Origin: Bradyrhizobium sp. SRS-191
GTDB lineage: Bacteria > Pseudomonadota > Alphaproteobacteria > Rhizobiales > Xanthobacteraceae
Length of the DNA: 64,000 bases
Assembly (NCBI RefSeq): GCF_024586915.1
Contig: NZ_JANBVS010000019.1
Span: 1 to 64,000 of the forward strand
Direction: 5' to 3'
Made by a program: the position numbers and the translations under genes. Below the pieces are notes generated by a model. The model searched no databases, was not told the origin of the DNA, and was given only the letters and a program-made list of their open reading frames with translations. Below, in pieces: positions 1 through 8,354 of the stretch; the stretch's first letter is position 1, and each line of letters begins with the position of its first letter.

Positions 1-133
1 GTCATCCATGAAACTGGCCTTCGCACGCAACGGAGCGCGACATGCCGCGCCCTTCAAACCGTGGCCAGTTTCGGTCCAAAGCGTTTAATATTAGTTGAGT
101 AAGCGCAAATGAACGGACTCAACAAAGAGATAA

Positions 134-161
134 GATGTCTCCGGACAAATCCGGAGACATC
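134..161. terminator. Perfect 11-bp inverted repeat, probable terminator
   Basis: GATGTCTCCGG (134-144) and CCGGAGACATC (151-161) form a perfect stem with a 6-base loop. It lies downstream of the minus-strand chpT gene. No clear U-tract follows on either strand, so it could be a Rho-assisted or bidirectional terminator. The rest of 1-280 shows no gene. Confidence 0.5.
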
Positions 162-280
162 ATCAAGACTTGCTTAACCATGGTAAACGGTTTCAGGCGT
201 CCATCGACGACAAGACGTCGCAGGATGGACGCGTGATGATCGCGGCGATCGAGATCGGACAGCGCGATCAGGCGATGTGA

Positions 281-943
281 TCAGGCCGCCTGCACCACCA
301 TCGCGGCGCCATCGGCCGCCAGGGTCACCTTGAGGCCGCAGGCCTCGGCGAGCAGACGGGTGTAGTAAGGCTGCACCGCGTGGGCGTCGATCACGGCCTG
401 CAGCTCGCCACCGAGGATGTTGACGATGTTCTGCGGCAGCCGCGCGTTCAGCCCGGTGGCGGCGACGCGGAAGCTCATGGTCTCGCCGTCGCCGATGGGA
501 TCGACGGTCAGCATGCCGCCGCGGGGGATCGTCTGCTGGGCCACCACCATCATGTTGAGCAGCAGCTTGACCCGGTTCTTCGGCAGCAGCAGCCGCGGCA
601 GATTCCAGGTGATCGAGGTCTTGGCGTCCTCGATGTGGCCGCGCGCCATGTTCTGGGCATCGCCGAGATCGATCTGCGCGCCGGCCGAGCCGGCCGCGCC
701 GAACGCGAGGCGGCAGAACTGCAGCCGGGCCGAAGCGGTCTTGGCGCTCTTGCGGATCAGCTCCAGCGCGAAATCGCGGTCTTCCGGCTTCGGATTGTCG
801 TCGAGCACTTCGAGGCCGTTGACGATGGCGCCGACCGGACTAATCAGGTCGTGACAGACCTTCGAGCAGAGCAGAGCGGCAAGTTCGAGCGTATCGGGAG
901 CGGGAATCGGATTGGCGATCTCGGAAGAGGACGTGCCGGACAT
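281..943 (-). CDS. chpT: Histidine phosphotransferase ChpT
   Basis: A 220-residue protein of the ChpT family. ChpT relays phosphate from the hybrid kinase CckA to CtrA and CpdR in the alphaproteobacterial cell-cycle phosphorelay. Residues about 20-45 carry the dimerisation/histidine helix with the motif LCSKVCHDLISPVGAI, where the His of CHDL is the expected phosphoacceptor. The rest resembles a degenerate HATPase fold that does not bind ATP in this family. The ATG at 943 is the first start and gives the usual family length. Stands alone on the minus strand. A palindrome GCGTTAACGC (985-994) lies just upstream. Confidence 0.9.
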   Translation of the reverse strand: MSGTSSSEIANPIPAPDTLELAALLCSKVCHDLISPVGAIVNGLEVLDDNPKPEDRDFALELIRKSAKTASARLQFCRLAFGAAGSAGAQIDLGDAQNMARGHIEDAKTSITWNLPRLLLPKNRVKLLLNMMVVAQQTIPRGGMLTVDPIGDGETMSFRVAATGLNARLPQNIVNILGGELQAVIDAHAVQPYYTRLLAEACGLKVTLAADGAAMVVQAA

Positions 944-1184
944 TCGATGTTCCTGAAATCCGCGAACTTGGACGAATCATGCTTGCGTTAACGCTTGATA
1001 CACTGCGAAAGCAGGGACCGCCACCGAGCTGAGGCCGGGACACGGGAAAGTACGTGGCGGTTTTCCCGGCCGCCCCTGCTCAAGGACCAAGCGAACCGCC
1101 GTATCCGGATGCGCCCGGGCCGGCACAGAACGGGGACTCGATGATGCAAGCTGCGTGCGGAACGGCGGAAGGGAGCGCGTGGTC

Positions 1185-2021
1185 ATGACGACGGGCGAGA
1201 CTGCAGGAACCATCGGCGTCGAGACAGCCGCGGCGCTGATGACGCCTTTGACCGAACTCGTCGTGCAGGCGGCGCATGCGATCCTGGCGGTGAACCGGCG
1301 CGCGATGGCCGTCACCGACAAGTCCGACGGCTCGCCGGTCACCGAGGCCGATCTCGCCGCCGACCGCGTCATCGCCGAGGGGCTGGCGCGGCTGGCGCCG
1401 GAAATCCCCGCTCTGTCCGAGGAGCGGGTCGGGCACAGCGCGGCGCCGTTCAAAGGGAGCTTCTTCCTGATCGACCCGCTCGACGGCACCAAGGAGTTCG
1501 TCGCCGGCCGCGGCGAGTTCACGGTCAATCTGGCGCTGGTCAGCAACGCGAGCCCCCTGCTCGGCATCGTCTGCGCGCCCGCCATCGGCCTGATCTGGCG
1601 CGGCCTGGTCGGCCGTGGCGCGGAGCGGCTGTCGTTCTCCGAAGCGGGCTTGAGCGAGCCCGTGCCGATCCGCACCCGCCCGATGCCCGCGCCGGGCGAG
1701 CCATGGGTCGCCGCGGTCAGCCGTTCGCATGGCGATGCCCGCAGCGAGGCCTTGATCGCGGCGCGTCCGGGAGCCGAGCGGCTGGCGCTCGGCTCGGCGG
1801 TGAAATTCGGCCGTCTTGCCGAGGGCTTGGCGGACATCTATCCCCGGCTCGGCCCGACCTCGGAATGGGACGTCGCGGCGGGTCATGCCGTTGTGGTGGC
1901 CGCGGGCGGCACCGTGACCAGCGAGGCCGGCGTGCCGCTGCGCTATGGCGAGCGGACCGACAGCTTCATCGTGCCATCGTTCATCGCCTGGGGTGATCCC
2001 GGCGCGGTGACAGCGGTCTGA
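1185..2021 (+). CDS. cysQ: CysQ-type 3'(2'),5'-bisphosphate nucleotidase
   Basis: An inositol-monophosphatase-superfamily protein of about 278 residues. CysQ removes the 3' phosphate from PAP/PAPS in sulfate assimilation using Mg2+. Visible metal-site motifs are DGSPVTEAD near the N-terminus, LSEE, then the signature DPLDGTKEF, and a C-terminal SEWDVAAGHAV. All are canonical for the fold. I chose the ATG at 1185 because GGAAGGGAG lies upstream; an in-frame GTG at 1155 would add ten unlikely residues. The stop is 7 bp from the convergent stop of the next gene. Confidence 0.88.
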   Translation: MTTGETAGTIGVETAAALMTPLTELVVQAAHAILAVNRRAMAVTDKSDGSPVTEADLAADRVIAEGLARLAPEIPALSEERVGHSAAPFKGSFFLIDPLDGTKEFVAGRGEFTVNLALVSNASPLLGIVCAPAIGLIWRGLVGRGAERLSFSEAGLSEPVPIRTRPMPAPGEPWVAAVSRSHGDARSEALIAARPGAERLALGSAVKFGRLAEGLADIYPRLGPTSEWDVAAGHAVVVAAGGTVTSEAGVPLRYGERTDSFIVPSFIAWGDPGAVTAV

Positions 2022-2028
2022 AACGGAT

Positions 2029-2541
2029 CTATTGCGGCAGATCCTCCTGCAGCGCCGGCCAGCGCGCTTCTGCCTTGGCGAGATAGCGCTCGGGATCGGC
2101 CTTGAAGGCATCCCGGCTCTCCTCGCGGCTGAACAGGAACAGCCGGTCCTCGACCACCGCGAACAGGCGCGGATTGCCGGCCACGGTGATCCCGCGCGCA
2201 ACGTCGGTCGGGTCATAGCCGCCGAATTGCGGGCCATAGACCTCCGGATGAGCCAGGAAGGAGGCGCGGTTGCCCTCGTTGCGGAACCGCCAGACCACCC
2301 CGCCCTGGGCGGCCTCGAAGTCGGCCTCGCCCACCAGGGCCTGGCCGTCGACGAAATAGGAGACCGGGTCGAAACCGTCGATCGCGAGCCCGCTGTAGCG
2401 GTTGGCGATGATCCGCTGGGTCGTCGCGGCCGGCGCGGCCGAGGGCAGCAGCAGCAGCGAAATGATGGCGATGACGGCAAATGCGCGGCGAAAGCGCGGC
2501 TTTGAGCCGTTTTGGTGTCCTTGTTGCCGTTGTGCGGTCAT
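2029..2541 (-). CDS. Exported YHS-domain protein
   Basis: A protein of about 170 residues. After a basic stretch it has a hydrophobic segment (AVIAIISLLLLPSAAPAAT) typical of a signal peptide. The mature part carries a YHS-like domain: AIDGFDPVSYF, GGVVWRFRNEGNRASFLAHP and YGPQFGGY. These domains often bind metal or accompany redox and metal-handling proteins. The ORF stays open to 2730, but upstream residues are low-complexity and include translated repeats, so ATG 2541 (or 2559) is preferred. Function beyond the domain is not evident. Confidence 0.75.
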   Translation of the reverse strand: MTAQRQQGHQNGSKPRFRRAFAVIAIISLLLLPSAAPAATTQRIIANRYSGLAIDGFDPVSYFVDGQALVGEADFEAAQGGVVWRFRNEGNRASFLAHPEVYGPQFGGYDPTDVARGITVAGNPRLFAVVEDRLFLFSREESRDAFKADPERYLAKAEARWPALQEDLPQ

Positions 2542-2616
2542 AGTTCGTGCCGATAACATGGGAATGGCAGGGGCCGGGCCCCTCGTCCGACCATCGCCGG
2601 CTGTGGTTGGCGTCTG

Positions 2617-2664
2617 GTTAAGGCTGTTGTTAAGGCCGTCGTCGTTAAGGCCGTCGTCTAAGGC
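2617..2664. repeat. 15-bp tandem repeat upstream of eipA-like gene
   Basis: GTTAAGGCCGTCGTC occurs twice in perfect tandem (2629-2643 and 2644-2658). A degenerate unit, GTTAAGGCTGTT, precedes it (2617-2628) and a partial TAAGGC follows (2659-2664). It sits between divergent genes, about 40 bp upstream of the DUF1134 start. It could be a regulator-binding array or simple slippage. Confidence 0.7.
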
Positions 2665-2701
2665 TTGGGTCGGGCCGCCGTTAGCAGGGGATTTTCCATC
2701 G

Positions 2702-3367
2702 ATGAGTTTCGCAATCCGCCTCGCCGCCACGACGCTCGCGGCCTTGATGGCCCTGACCGCGACGGTTGCCGCGCAGCAGGCTCCCCCGCCGGCGCAGCCC
2801 TATCAGGGCGCGCCGCCCTACCAGGCCGCGCCGCCGCCGTATCAGCAGCCCGCGCCACCGCCGGCACGCCCGGCGCCGAGCCCTGACAGCTTCAATCCGG
2901 ACGAGCTGGTCAATGCCGGCCACCGCTTCTTCGGCAACGTCTCGCGCGGCCTCGCCTCGGTGATCGAACGCGCCGTCAGCCAATGGGGCCTGCCGAACGG
3001 CTACATCCTCGGCGAGGAAGGGGCCGGCGCGTTCGTGGCCGGTCTGCGCTACGGCGAGGGCACGCTCTACACCAAGAATGCCGGTGACCTCCGCGTGTTC
3101 TGGCAGGGCCCCTCGCTCGGCTTCGACTGGGGCGGCGACGGCGCCCGCACCATGACCTTGGTCTACAATCTGCCGGCCACCAGCGCGATCTATCAGCGCT
3201 TCGTCGGCATCGACGGCTCGGCCTACATCGTCGGCGGCTTCGGCATGACGGCGCTGACCGCCAACAACATCGTGCTGGTGCCGATCCGGTCCGGCATCGG
3301 CCTGCGGCTCGGCGCCAATGTCGGCTATCTCAAGTTCACCCCGAGCGCGACCTGGAACCCGTTCTGA
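2702..3367 (+). CDS. eipA: DUF1134 family envelope protein (EipA-like)
   Basis: A 221-residue exported protein. It has an N-terminal signal peptide (MSFAIRLAATTLAALMALTA...VAAQ), a Pro/Gln/Tyr-rich linker at residues about 22-60 (repeats of PPYQ type), and then a DUF1134 domain (GLPNGYILGEEGAGAFVAGLRYGEG region to the C-terminus). DUF1134 includes Brucella EipA, a periplasmic beta-barrel-like protein needed for envelope integrity. Start chosen at ATG 2702, where the signal peptide begins; the open frame upstream reads through the tandem repeat. The gene symbol is by family resemblance only. Confidence 0.8.
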   Translation: MSFAIRLAATTLAALMALTATVAAQQAPPPAQPYQGAPPYQAAPPPYQQPAPPPARPAPSPDSFNPDELVNAGHRFFGNVSRGLASVIERAVSQWGLPNGYILGEEGAGAFVAGLRYGEGTLYTKNAGDLRVFWQGPSLGFDWGGDGARTMTLVYNLPATSAIYQRFVGIDGSAYIVGGFGMTALTANNIVLVPIRSGIGLRLGANVGYLKFTPSATWNPF

Positions 3368-3509
3368 TACGGGCCGAGCCCGCCAACTGGTACCGTTGAG
3401 ACACGCTCTCCCGTGACGGATCAAGGTTAACACGGCATTGGGCTGGCAATGAATCAGCCCGCCGTGCATTGTGATTCCGTTAATCATTTCGGACCGGGAG
3501 TTGTGCGTC

Positions 3510-4787
3510 ATGGTCGAGCCGATCATGTATTTTGCGATCGGTTTTCTGATCGCCATGCTCTGTGCCCTCATGGTCGTGCCGCTGGTGCACAATCGTGCGG
3601 TGCGGCTGACGACGCGCCGGCTGGAAGCGGCGACGCCGCTGTCGATGGCCGAGATCCAGGCCGACAAGGACCAGCTGCGCGCGGAGTTCGCGATGTCGGC
3701 GCGGCGGCTGGAGATGAGCGTCGACGCGCTCAAGAACAAGGCCACCGGCCAGCTCGCCGATCTCGGCAAGAAGACCGACGCCATCAACCGCATGAAGATC
3801 GAGCTCGGCGAAAAGAACGCCGCGATCTTCGCGCTGGAGGCGCGCGAGAAGGCGCTGAAGGACCAGCTGCGCGCGACGGAAGAAGAGTTCGCCGCCAAGA
3901 CCGAGGCGCTGCGCGCCGCCGAGCAGGCGCTGAAGGAGAAGCAGGCCGAGCTGGTCCGCCTCACCGCCGAGCTGAACGACAAGTCCATGCTCGCCGACAG
4001 CCGCCAGGTCGAGCTGGTGACGGTGAAGACCCAGGTCGAGGAGCTGCGCAGCCGCGTCTCCGACGCCGAGAAGGAATTCTCCGCCACCCAGGCCCGCCTG
4101 GCGCTGGAGCGCGACGAATCCGACACCGCCACCAAGGCGCTCAACGACGCCCGCGCGCGGGTGGAAAATCTCAGCCAGCGCGTCACCGAGCTCGACCGCC
4201 AGCTGATCGTCCAGGTCAAGGAAGCCGAGATGCTGGCGAGCCGTGTCGCCGACCTCGAAGGCCGGCTGTCGACCCAGGGCAAGCTGCTCGCCGAGCGCGA
4301 GTTCGAGAACAACCAGCTGCGCGAGGCCAATGCCGCCGCCGACCGCGCCCTGAAGGAGCTGCGCGAGGAGCTGGCCGGAATGGGCAGCGGCAAGTCCGCC
4401 GCCTTCGACCGGCTCAAGTCCGAGAAGGCCGCGCTCGAAGAGCAGCTGCAAGCCGCCCGCGACGAGCGCACCAAGCTGCAGCGCGAGATGAACGCGATCC
4501 AGCAACAGGCCGAGAGCACCTGGGCCCAGGAGCGCATGGAGAACGCGCTGCTGCGCGAACGCATCAACGACATCGCCGCCGAAGTGGCCAAGCTCGCGAT
4601 GCAGATCGAGGGCCCGAACTCGACCATCGAGGCGATGCTGGCCGCCGAACCCGCCGCCAAGCCGGCGAATGCCAACGGCGCTCCCGCAGCCCCGGCTGCC
4701 GCCGGCGCGCCCCAGGGCGGCACCCTCGCCGACCGCATCCGCGCGCTGCAGTCGCACGCCTCGCGGGCGCGGCAGATCGGAGCTTGA
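3510..4787 (+). CDS. Membrane-anchored long coiled-coil protein
   Basis: A protein of about 425 residues. It has one N-terminal transmembrane segment (YFAIGFLIAMLCALMVVPLV, residues about 6-25), then roughly 350 residues of charged heptad-like sequence rich in Glu, Lys, Ala and Arg: an almost continuous coiled coil. An Ala/Pro-rich stretch precedes the end. ATG 3510 is supported by GGGAG nine bases upstream. Such proteins are common in Bradyrhizobium-type genomes, but I know no defined function; a structural envelope or division role is conceivable. Very long antisense ORFs here are composition shadows. Confidence 0.75.
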   Translation: MVEPIMYFAIGFLIAMLCALMVVPLVHNRAVRLTTRRLEAATPLSMAEIQADKDQLRAEFAMSARRLEMSVDALKNKATGQLADLGKKTDAINRMKIELGEKNAAIFALEAREKALKDQLRATEEEFAAKTEALRAAEQALKEKQAELVRLTAELNDKSMLADSRQVELVTVKTQVEELRSRVSDAEKEFSATQARLALERDESDTATKALNDARARVENLSQRVTELDRQLIVQVKEAEMLASRVADLEGRLSTQGKLLAEREFENNQLREANAAADRALKELREELAGMGSGKSAAFDRLKSEKAALEEQLQAARDERTKLQREMNAIQQQAESTWAQERMENALLRERINDIAAEVAKLAMQIEGPNSTIEAMLAAEPAAKPANANGAPAAPAAAGAPQGGTLADRIRALQSHASRARQIGA

Positions 4788-4801
4788 GACGGGTCGGGTC
4801 T

Positions 4802-4823
4802 CCTGCCCCTGACCTTGGGCAGG
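4802..4823. terminator. Inverted repeat after coiled-coil gene
   Basis: CCTGCCC (4802-4808) and GGGCAGG (4817-4823) form a perfect 7-bp stem with an 8-base loop, 15 bp past the stop of the coiled-coil gene. No U-tract is present. Confidence 0.4.
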
Positions 4824-5002
4824 GCCGACGAAACAGCCGATTTCGGCCCAATCGCAAACCGCGCGGCACCCCCGCGCAGTTTTCCTCACCAACACCGCCG
4901 CAAATCCTTGACACCCCCCGCCCGCGCTTCGTAAATCGCGGGCTCCGACGGACTGCTTCGGCAGCTGCCCAAAGGCCTCACGGCCGGCAGCCACCAGGAT
5001 CC

Positions 5003-5077
5003 GGGCGCATAGCTCAGCGGGAGAGCGTTCCCTTCACACGGGAGAGGTCCAAGGTTCGATCCCTTGTGCGCCCACCA
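5003..5077 (+). tRNA. tRNA-Val (anticodon CAC)
   Basis: A cloverleaf can be folded by eye. The acceptor arms GGGCGCA and TGCGCCC pair fully. The D arm contains GCTCAGCGGGAGAGC. The anticodon loop TTCACAC places CAC at the anticodon, reading GUG. The T arm contains GGTTCGATCC. Discriminator A (5074) and an encoded CCA (5075-5077) follow. The change from housekeeping genes to accessory genes starts immediately after it, the usual arrangement for an island inserted at a tRNA 3' end. Confidence 0.95.
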
Positions 5078-5395
5078 TTCAGTCAAATATTTCAATAGCT
5101 TAGCAGACCGCTTCCCTACCAATGTGCCCCCAGTTTGCCGGGGCACAATCTGGGCACACAATAAATTTCAGCGATCAGCATCATCTCGCTGGCCTCAACT
5201 CACGAGAGGCAACTACTGGAGAATCATTCAGAGCCGCTCCGCGAACGCTGAAGCGTGCGGCTGGGGGCGGCGACGCAATGAAGTTGTGGCTGTTCAGGTC
5301 GCCAGCCACGAGAGGGATCTCGATCCTGGCCGTCTGGCCATAGAGCTCGCAGCCATCGTTCGGCACGGGCAAGCTCGAACAGCGGTAGAAGCCCG
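5078..5395. other. Non-coding stretch after the tRNA, no gene seen
   Basis: About 320 bp without a convincing gene. Short overlapping frames exist on both strands but none has a family match or a ribosome binding site I can support. The one structured part is the inverted repeat at 5123-5147, listed separately. No integrase remnant is recognisable. Confidence 0.5.
5123..5147. repeat. Perfect 8-bp inverted repeat with a third half-site
   Basis: TGTGCCCC (5123-5130) and GGGGCACA (5140-5147) are perfect inverted arms around 9 bases. A further GGGCACA follows in direct orientation at 5152-5158. Lying 46 bp after the tRNA end, it could be a tRNA terminator hairpin or recombinase arm sites left from integration. 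The sequence alone does not decide. Confidence 0.55.
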
Positions 5396-6550
5396 ATGCC
5401 CCTGCAAGCGCGCACAGTCACTCGAGAGGAACTCTATCGGATGGTCTGGGACAGATCGCTGACCCGACTTGCCGAGGAATTTGGCATCACCGGACACGAC
5501 ATGGCCAACTTCTGCAAGAGGCTGAACGTGCCGTATCCTCCGCGCGGCCATTGGGCCAAGAAGGAGGCTGGCAAGCCGGTCGTTCAACCTGCCCTTTCAC
5601 CTGGCCCGGATGGGGCCCCCAGCGCGATCGACATCCGAGCTAAGCTCCCAAAGCCTGACCGTTCTCCGCAGGTTGATAAGTCGGTGACGACCGCGGCCCA
5701 GCACGTTCCTGACTTTACGAAACCTGAAGAAGATCACAGACTTCACCCGCGGGTACAGGCTTGGATAACCGATCACAAAAAACGGCAAAGAGAACGCCAA
5801 CTCGAAAAGCTGGCACGCGGCCGAGGAATCAATTGGGGCCCGGCCCTCGTCCCCGATCTGACGGAGCGCTATCTCTATCGATTCCGAGCCACTAGCGCGA
5901 TTTTTCAGGCAGTGGAGAGGGCCGGAGGCAGAATCGAGACATCCTTGCCTTCTGGCAAAGTGACGTTTGTTGTCGATGGCCACCACCTAGAGTGTTCGAT
6001 CGTCGAAAAGATGGTGCAGTCTCTCAAGCAACGTGACGAACAATACAAATGGACTGCGCTTTCCCAGTATTCCAAGTACGGATTGGAGTCCTCAGGCTTT
6101 CTGCGGGTAGGCATCATCACCTACTTGAACGGCCGACGACATGAATGGGTTGAAACGAAGAAAGTCAAAATTGGACAGCTGATGTCGACCATCGTCGGCG
6201 CGATACTGGCGGCAGGGCCCATTCTTGAGGATATGAAGCGCGACCGTGAAGAGCAGAGTAGGCGTTTTCGTCAAGAGGAAACGCGCCGCTACGAAGCCCA
6301 ACGGTTGCGCGAGCTTGAAGGCAAGCGTTGGACCAAGTTCCGCGAGTATGCAGCAGACTGGGATGAACGGACAAAGCTGTTGCGCTTTCTCAAAGAAATC
6401 GAAAATCGACTACATACCGAGGGCGACCTCATCATCTCAGACCGGCCTGCAAGCGCATGGGTGGAGTGGGCTAAGGCAAAGATTGAGTTACTCGATCCAT
6501 TTGGTTCAGGCGCCACTGGATTGTTAGACGCCATCGCGAGCTTGCGATAG
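5396..6550 (+). CDS. Hypothetical protein with VW...PPRGHWAKKEAG N-terminal domain
   Basis: A 384-residue soluble protein. Residues about 10-60 carry a pattern I associate with many uncharacterised bacterial proteins: an LYRMVW helix, LAEEFGITGHDMANFCKRLN (helix-turn-helix-like), then VPYPPRGHWAKKEAG. The middle is basic and unassigned. Residues about 270-330 are strongly charged and probably a coiled coil (KRDREEQSRRFRQEETRRYE). Base composition is visibly less GC-rich than the flanking genes, which suggests separate acquisition. A DNA-binding role is possible from the N-terminus, but no function is known to me. Confidence 0.7.
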   Translation: MPLQARTVTREELYRMVWDRSLTRLAEEFGITGHDMANFCKRLNVPYPPRGHWAKKEAGKPVVQPALSPGPDGAPSAIDIRAKLPKPDRSPQVDKSVTTAAQHVPDFTKPEEDHRLHPRVQAWITDHKKRQRERQLEKLARGRGINWGPALVPDLTERYLYRFRATSAIFQAVERAGGRIETSLPSGKVTFVVDGHHLECSIVEKMVQSLKQRDEQYKWTALSQYSKYGLESSGFLRVGIITYLNGRRHEWVETKKVKIGQLMSTIVGAILAAGPILEDMKRDREEQSRRFRQEETRRYEAQRLRELEGKRWTKFREYAADWDERTKLLRFLKEIENRLHTEGDLIISDRPASAWVEWAKAKIELLDPFGSGATGLLDAIASLR

Positions 6551-6944
6551 TTATCAAGCATATCGCGAGGGAGAGTGTCCGCCATACTCAATACCATATC
6601 CCACTGGAATCATTTTGTTTTTAATCCATCAAATCGGCCGAGTACCCGCTTTTCTACCCGGGGGTTGTCCACCATTGAGAGCTTGGCTCACCACCCAATC
6701 TTGGGTCGACACCACCTACGGGGAGGTGTGGCAGCAAGGGTGCCTCGTCTCCGTCGCAATTATCGGCGCGATCGGCGCCACCGGCCTGTCAAAGGTACAC
6801 TCCCGCCATCAACTTCGTTACGGCCTCGAGGAGTACCTCGGCGAAATCAAGTCTCCTTGGCTGTAGCGGGCAACGCCGCCACTGGTGCGGTGATGCCATA
6901 TGTGGGACAAATCTCCAGGTTGAAACTTCGTTTGGCGGACCTTC
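6551..6944. other. Intergenic, nothing supported
   Basis: About 390 bp. Small overlapping frames exist on both strands but show no recognisable domain or convincing start. It may hold the promoter of the membrane protein/metalloprotease cassette that follows. Confidence 0.4.
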
Positions 6945-7508
6945 ATGCGCGCATTTCGCCTGGTGGGCTTTCTCTTGCTAGTTCTGCTGCTCTGTTGGAT
7001 CGCGTCCGCCGTCATCTTACAGACGGGCTATCAGAAGCCGCCGTCGTTCCTTGGCTTAGGCAGCGCATTCGAAGGCAGTCTTCAACTGCCAGCGGAAAAG
7101 ATTGCGGCCGCCTTCGAAGCAGCCCGCTCGCGGATGCTCGCCGTAAACGAACTTGGGACCGAGTTCAGGATAATCGGCGACGTCGCAGGATGGCTGAGCT
7201 TCGCCGCAACGGCGGCCATCACATTGATTGTTGGCTTTTACGGCCGGCCGGTTCCTGCGGCCGGAGCCGCTCCTGACACGGAGGGACTTCCGGCCAGGAG
7301 CGTCCGTCTCATCGGCGTGCTGGCCGCGCTCGCGGCCATTTTGACGGGGTTCGGCAATCTAGCCAACGTCAAATCCGGCGACTACTACAAGCGCGCCGAC
7401 GCGATCCGCGATCTGATCGTCAGGTCCCGCGCCGAAGTCATCGACGCGAAGACCGCTGAAGCGGCGCAAGCCGTTTTGGACGAGCTCGCCCTTCAGGCTT
7501 CTCGATGA
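6945..7508 (+). CDS. Three-helix membrane protein of unknown function
   Basis: A 187-residue protein with three hydrophobic segments: residues about 5-25 (VGFLLLVLLLCWIASAVIL), about 77-97 (GWLSFAATAAITLIVGFYG) and about 120-140 (LIGVLAALAAILTGFG). The loop between the first and second is about 50 residues. The C-terminal 45 residues are soluble and helical. It overlaps the next gene by 4 bp (ATGA), so the two are probably translationally coupled. I do not recognise the family. The context suggests it works with two exported metalloproteases, perhaps as an anchor or immunity partner (inference). Confidence 0.65.
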   Translation: MRAFRLVGFLLLVLLLCWIASAVILQTGYQKPPSFLGLGSAFEGSLQLPAEKIAAAFEAARSRMLAVNELGTEFRIIGDVAGWLSFAATAAITLIVGFYGRPVPAAGAAPDTEGLPARSVRLIGVLAALAAILTGFGNLANVKSGDYYKRADAIRDLIVRSRAEVIDAKTAEAAQAVLDELALQASR

Positions 7509-8338
7509 CCAGCGTCGCATCACTTCTCTGCGCGATCCTCGGACTGGCGTGCAACGATCCCTCGCCGTCCTGGGACGTAGCTCGATACGGGTTGGTGGAG
7601 GCGCCGTCGGGGCGGCCGACCGTCCGGGTCGCGATCGGGTTGGTCCGGAAGATTCTCCCGGATCCTCCGCCGCTTGTCATCGAAGCCGGATGGAGCTCGA
7701 ACAGACCCGACCGCGCGGTGCCGGTGCACGCCGTCGGCGGGCAGGGACTCGGACGCGGCGAACTCGTGTCGATCTATTCGGATTGCCGATGCATTCTCGT
7801 CAAAACCGGCGATCTGGATCGATGGTTGCAGGAAAAGGTCGGATCCGGATCCGCCCTGATGAGCGTCGATCCGGGCGCTCTCCTCGCCTACATGCTCCTC
7901 CACGAGATCGGACATTTTATCGACAGGGATGAAAGCGGGGCGATGTCGGCGCCGGGCGGGGTCGGATCGCTGAACCGCGACGACACCGCCCAAAAGGATC
8001 GCGAGACAGCCGCGGATCGGTTTGCCGCCACCTCCCTAAAGGACGCTCTTCAGTCCAGCGGGGCGCGCGGCCTCTCCGCGGGAGAGGTGACGATGGCGCT
8101 GTCCAATCTTTCGTGGAATCTGTCCGCGCATCGCCTGCTGGACGACTTCGGAGCGACGTCGCTAGGCAAGCCGCAGGCATTCTGGGATAGGGGCTACTCG
8201 CATCCGAACATCGAGCTCCGGATCCTGACCGTGAATGCGCTCGTCAGTGGCTCCGATGTAGCGCAGCAGTTGCCGGATGACTTCCTCAATCGCCGGAAGC
8301 AAGGTCCGACGATCCTTTTCCGCAAGCAGGACGAATAG
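7505..8338 (+). CDS. Exported HEIGH metalloprotease-like protein
   Basis: A 277-residue protein with a short N-terminal hydrophobic segment ending in LGLAC, which resembles but does not strictly fit a lipobox. A gluzincin-type zinc site is visible: HEIGH at residues 133-137 and a downstream ETAADRFA that can supply the third ligand. This layout resembles M48-like peptidases, but the rest matches no family I can name. Two Cys (SDCRC) sit near residue 93. It overlaps the membrane protein gene upstream. A second, diverged copy lies 16 bp downstream, sharing the RYGL start of the mature part and a C-terminal GYSH motif. Confidence 0.7.
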   Translation: MTSVASLLCAILGLACNDPSPSWDVARYGLVEAPSGRPTVRVAIGLVRKILPDPPPLVIEAGWSSNRPDRAVPVHAVGGQGLGRGELVSIYSDCRCILVKTGDLDRWLQEKVGSGSALMSVDPGALLAYMLLHEIGHFIDRDESGAMSAPGGVGSLNRDDTAQKDRETAADRFAATSLKDALQSSGARGLSAGEVTMALSNLSWNLSAHRLLDDFGATSLGKPQAFWDRGYSHPNIELRILTVNALVSGSDVAQQLPDDFLNRRKQGPTILFRKQDE

Positions 8339-8354
8339 CACGTCGGTCGCGCGC

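Noticed and set aside
174..186. TTAACCATGGTAA, resembling a CtrA half-site
   Set aside because: It is a single motif with no gene visible downstream in the window; such short sites arise by chance.
985..994. Palindrome GCGTTAACGC upstream of chpT
   Set aside because: A 10-bp palindrome alone, with no recognised promoter boxes, is not enough to call an operator.
2681..5098. Very long open frames on both strands overlapping the coiled-coil gene
   Set aside because: They mirror the biased codons of the coiled-coil gene, give low-complexity Arg/Ala/Ser-rich products and have no family resemblance.
6615..6866. 83-codon plus-strand frame between accessory genes
   Set aside because: No ribosome site and no domain; overlapping frames in the same stretch are equally open.
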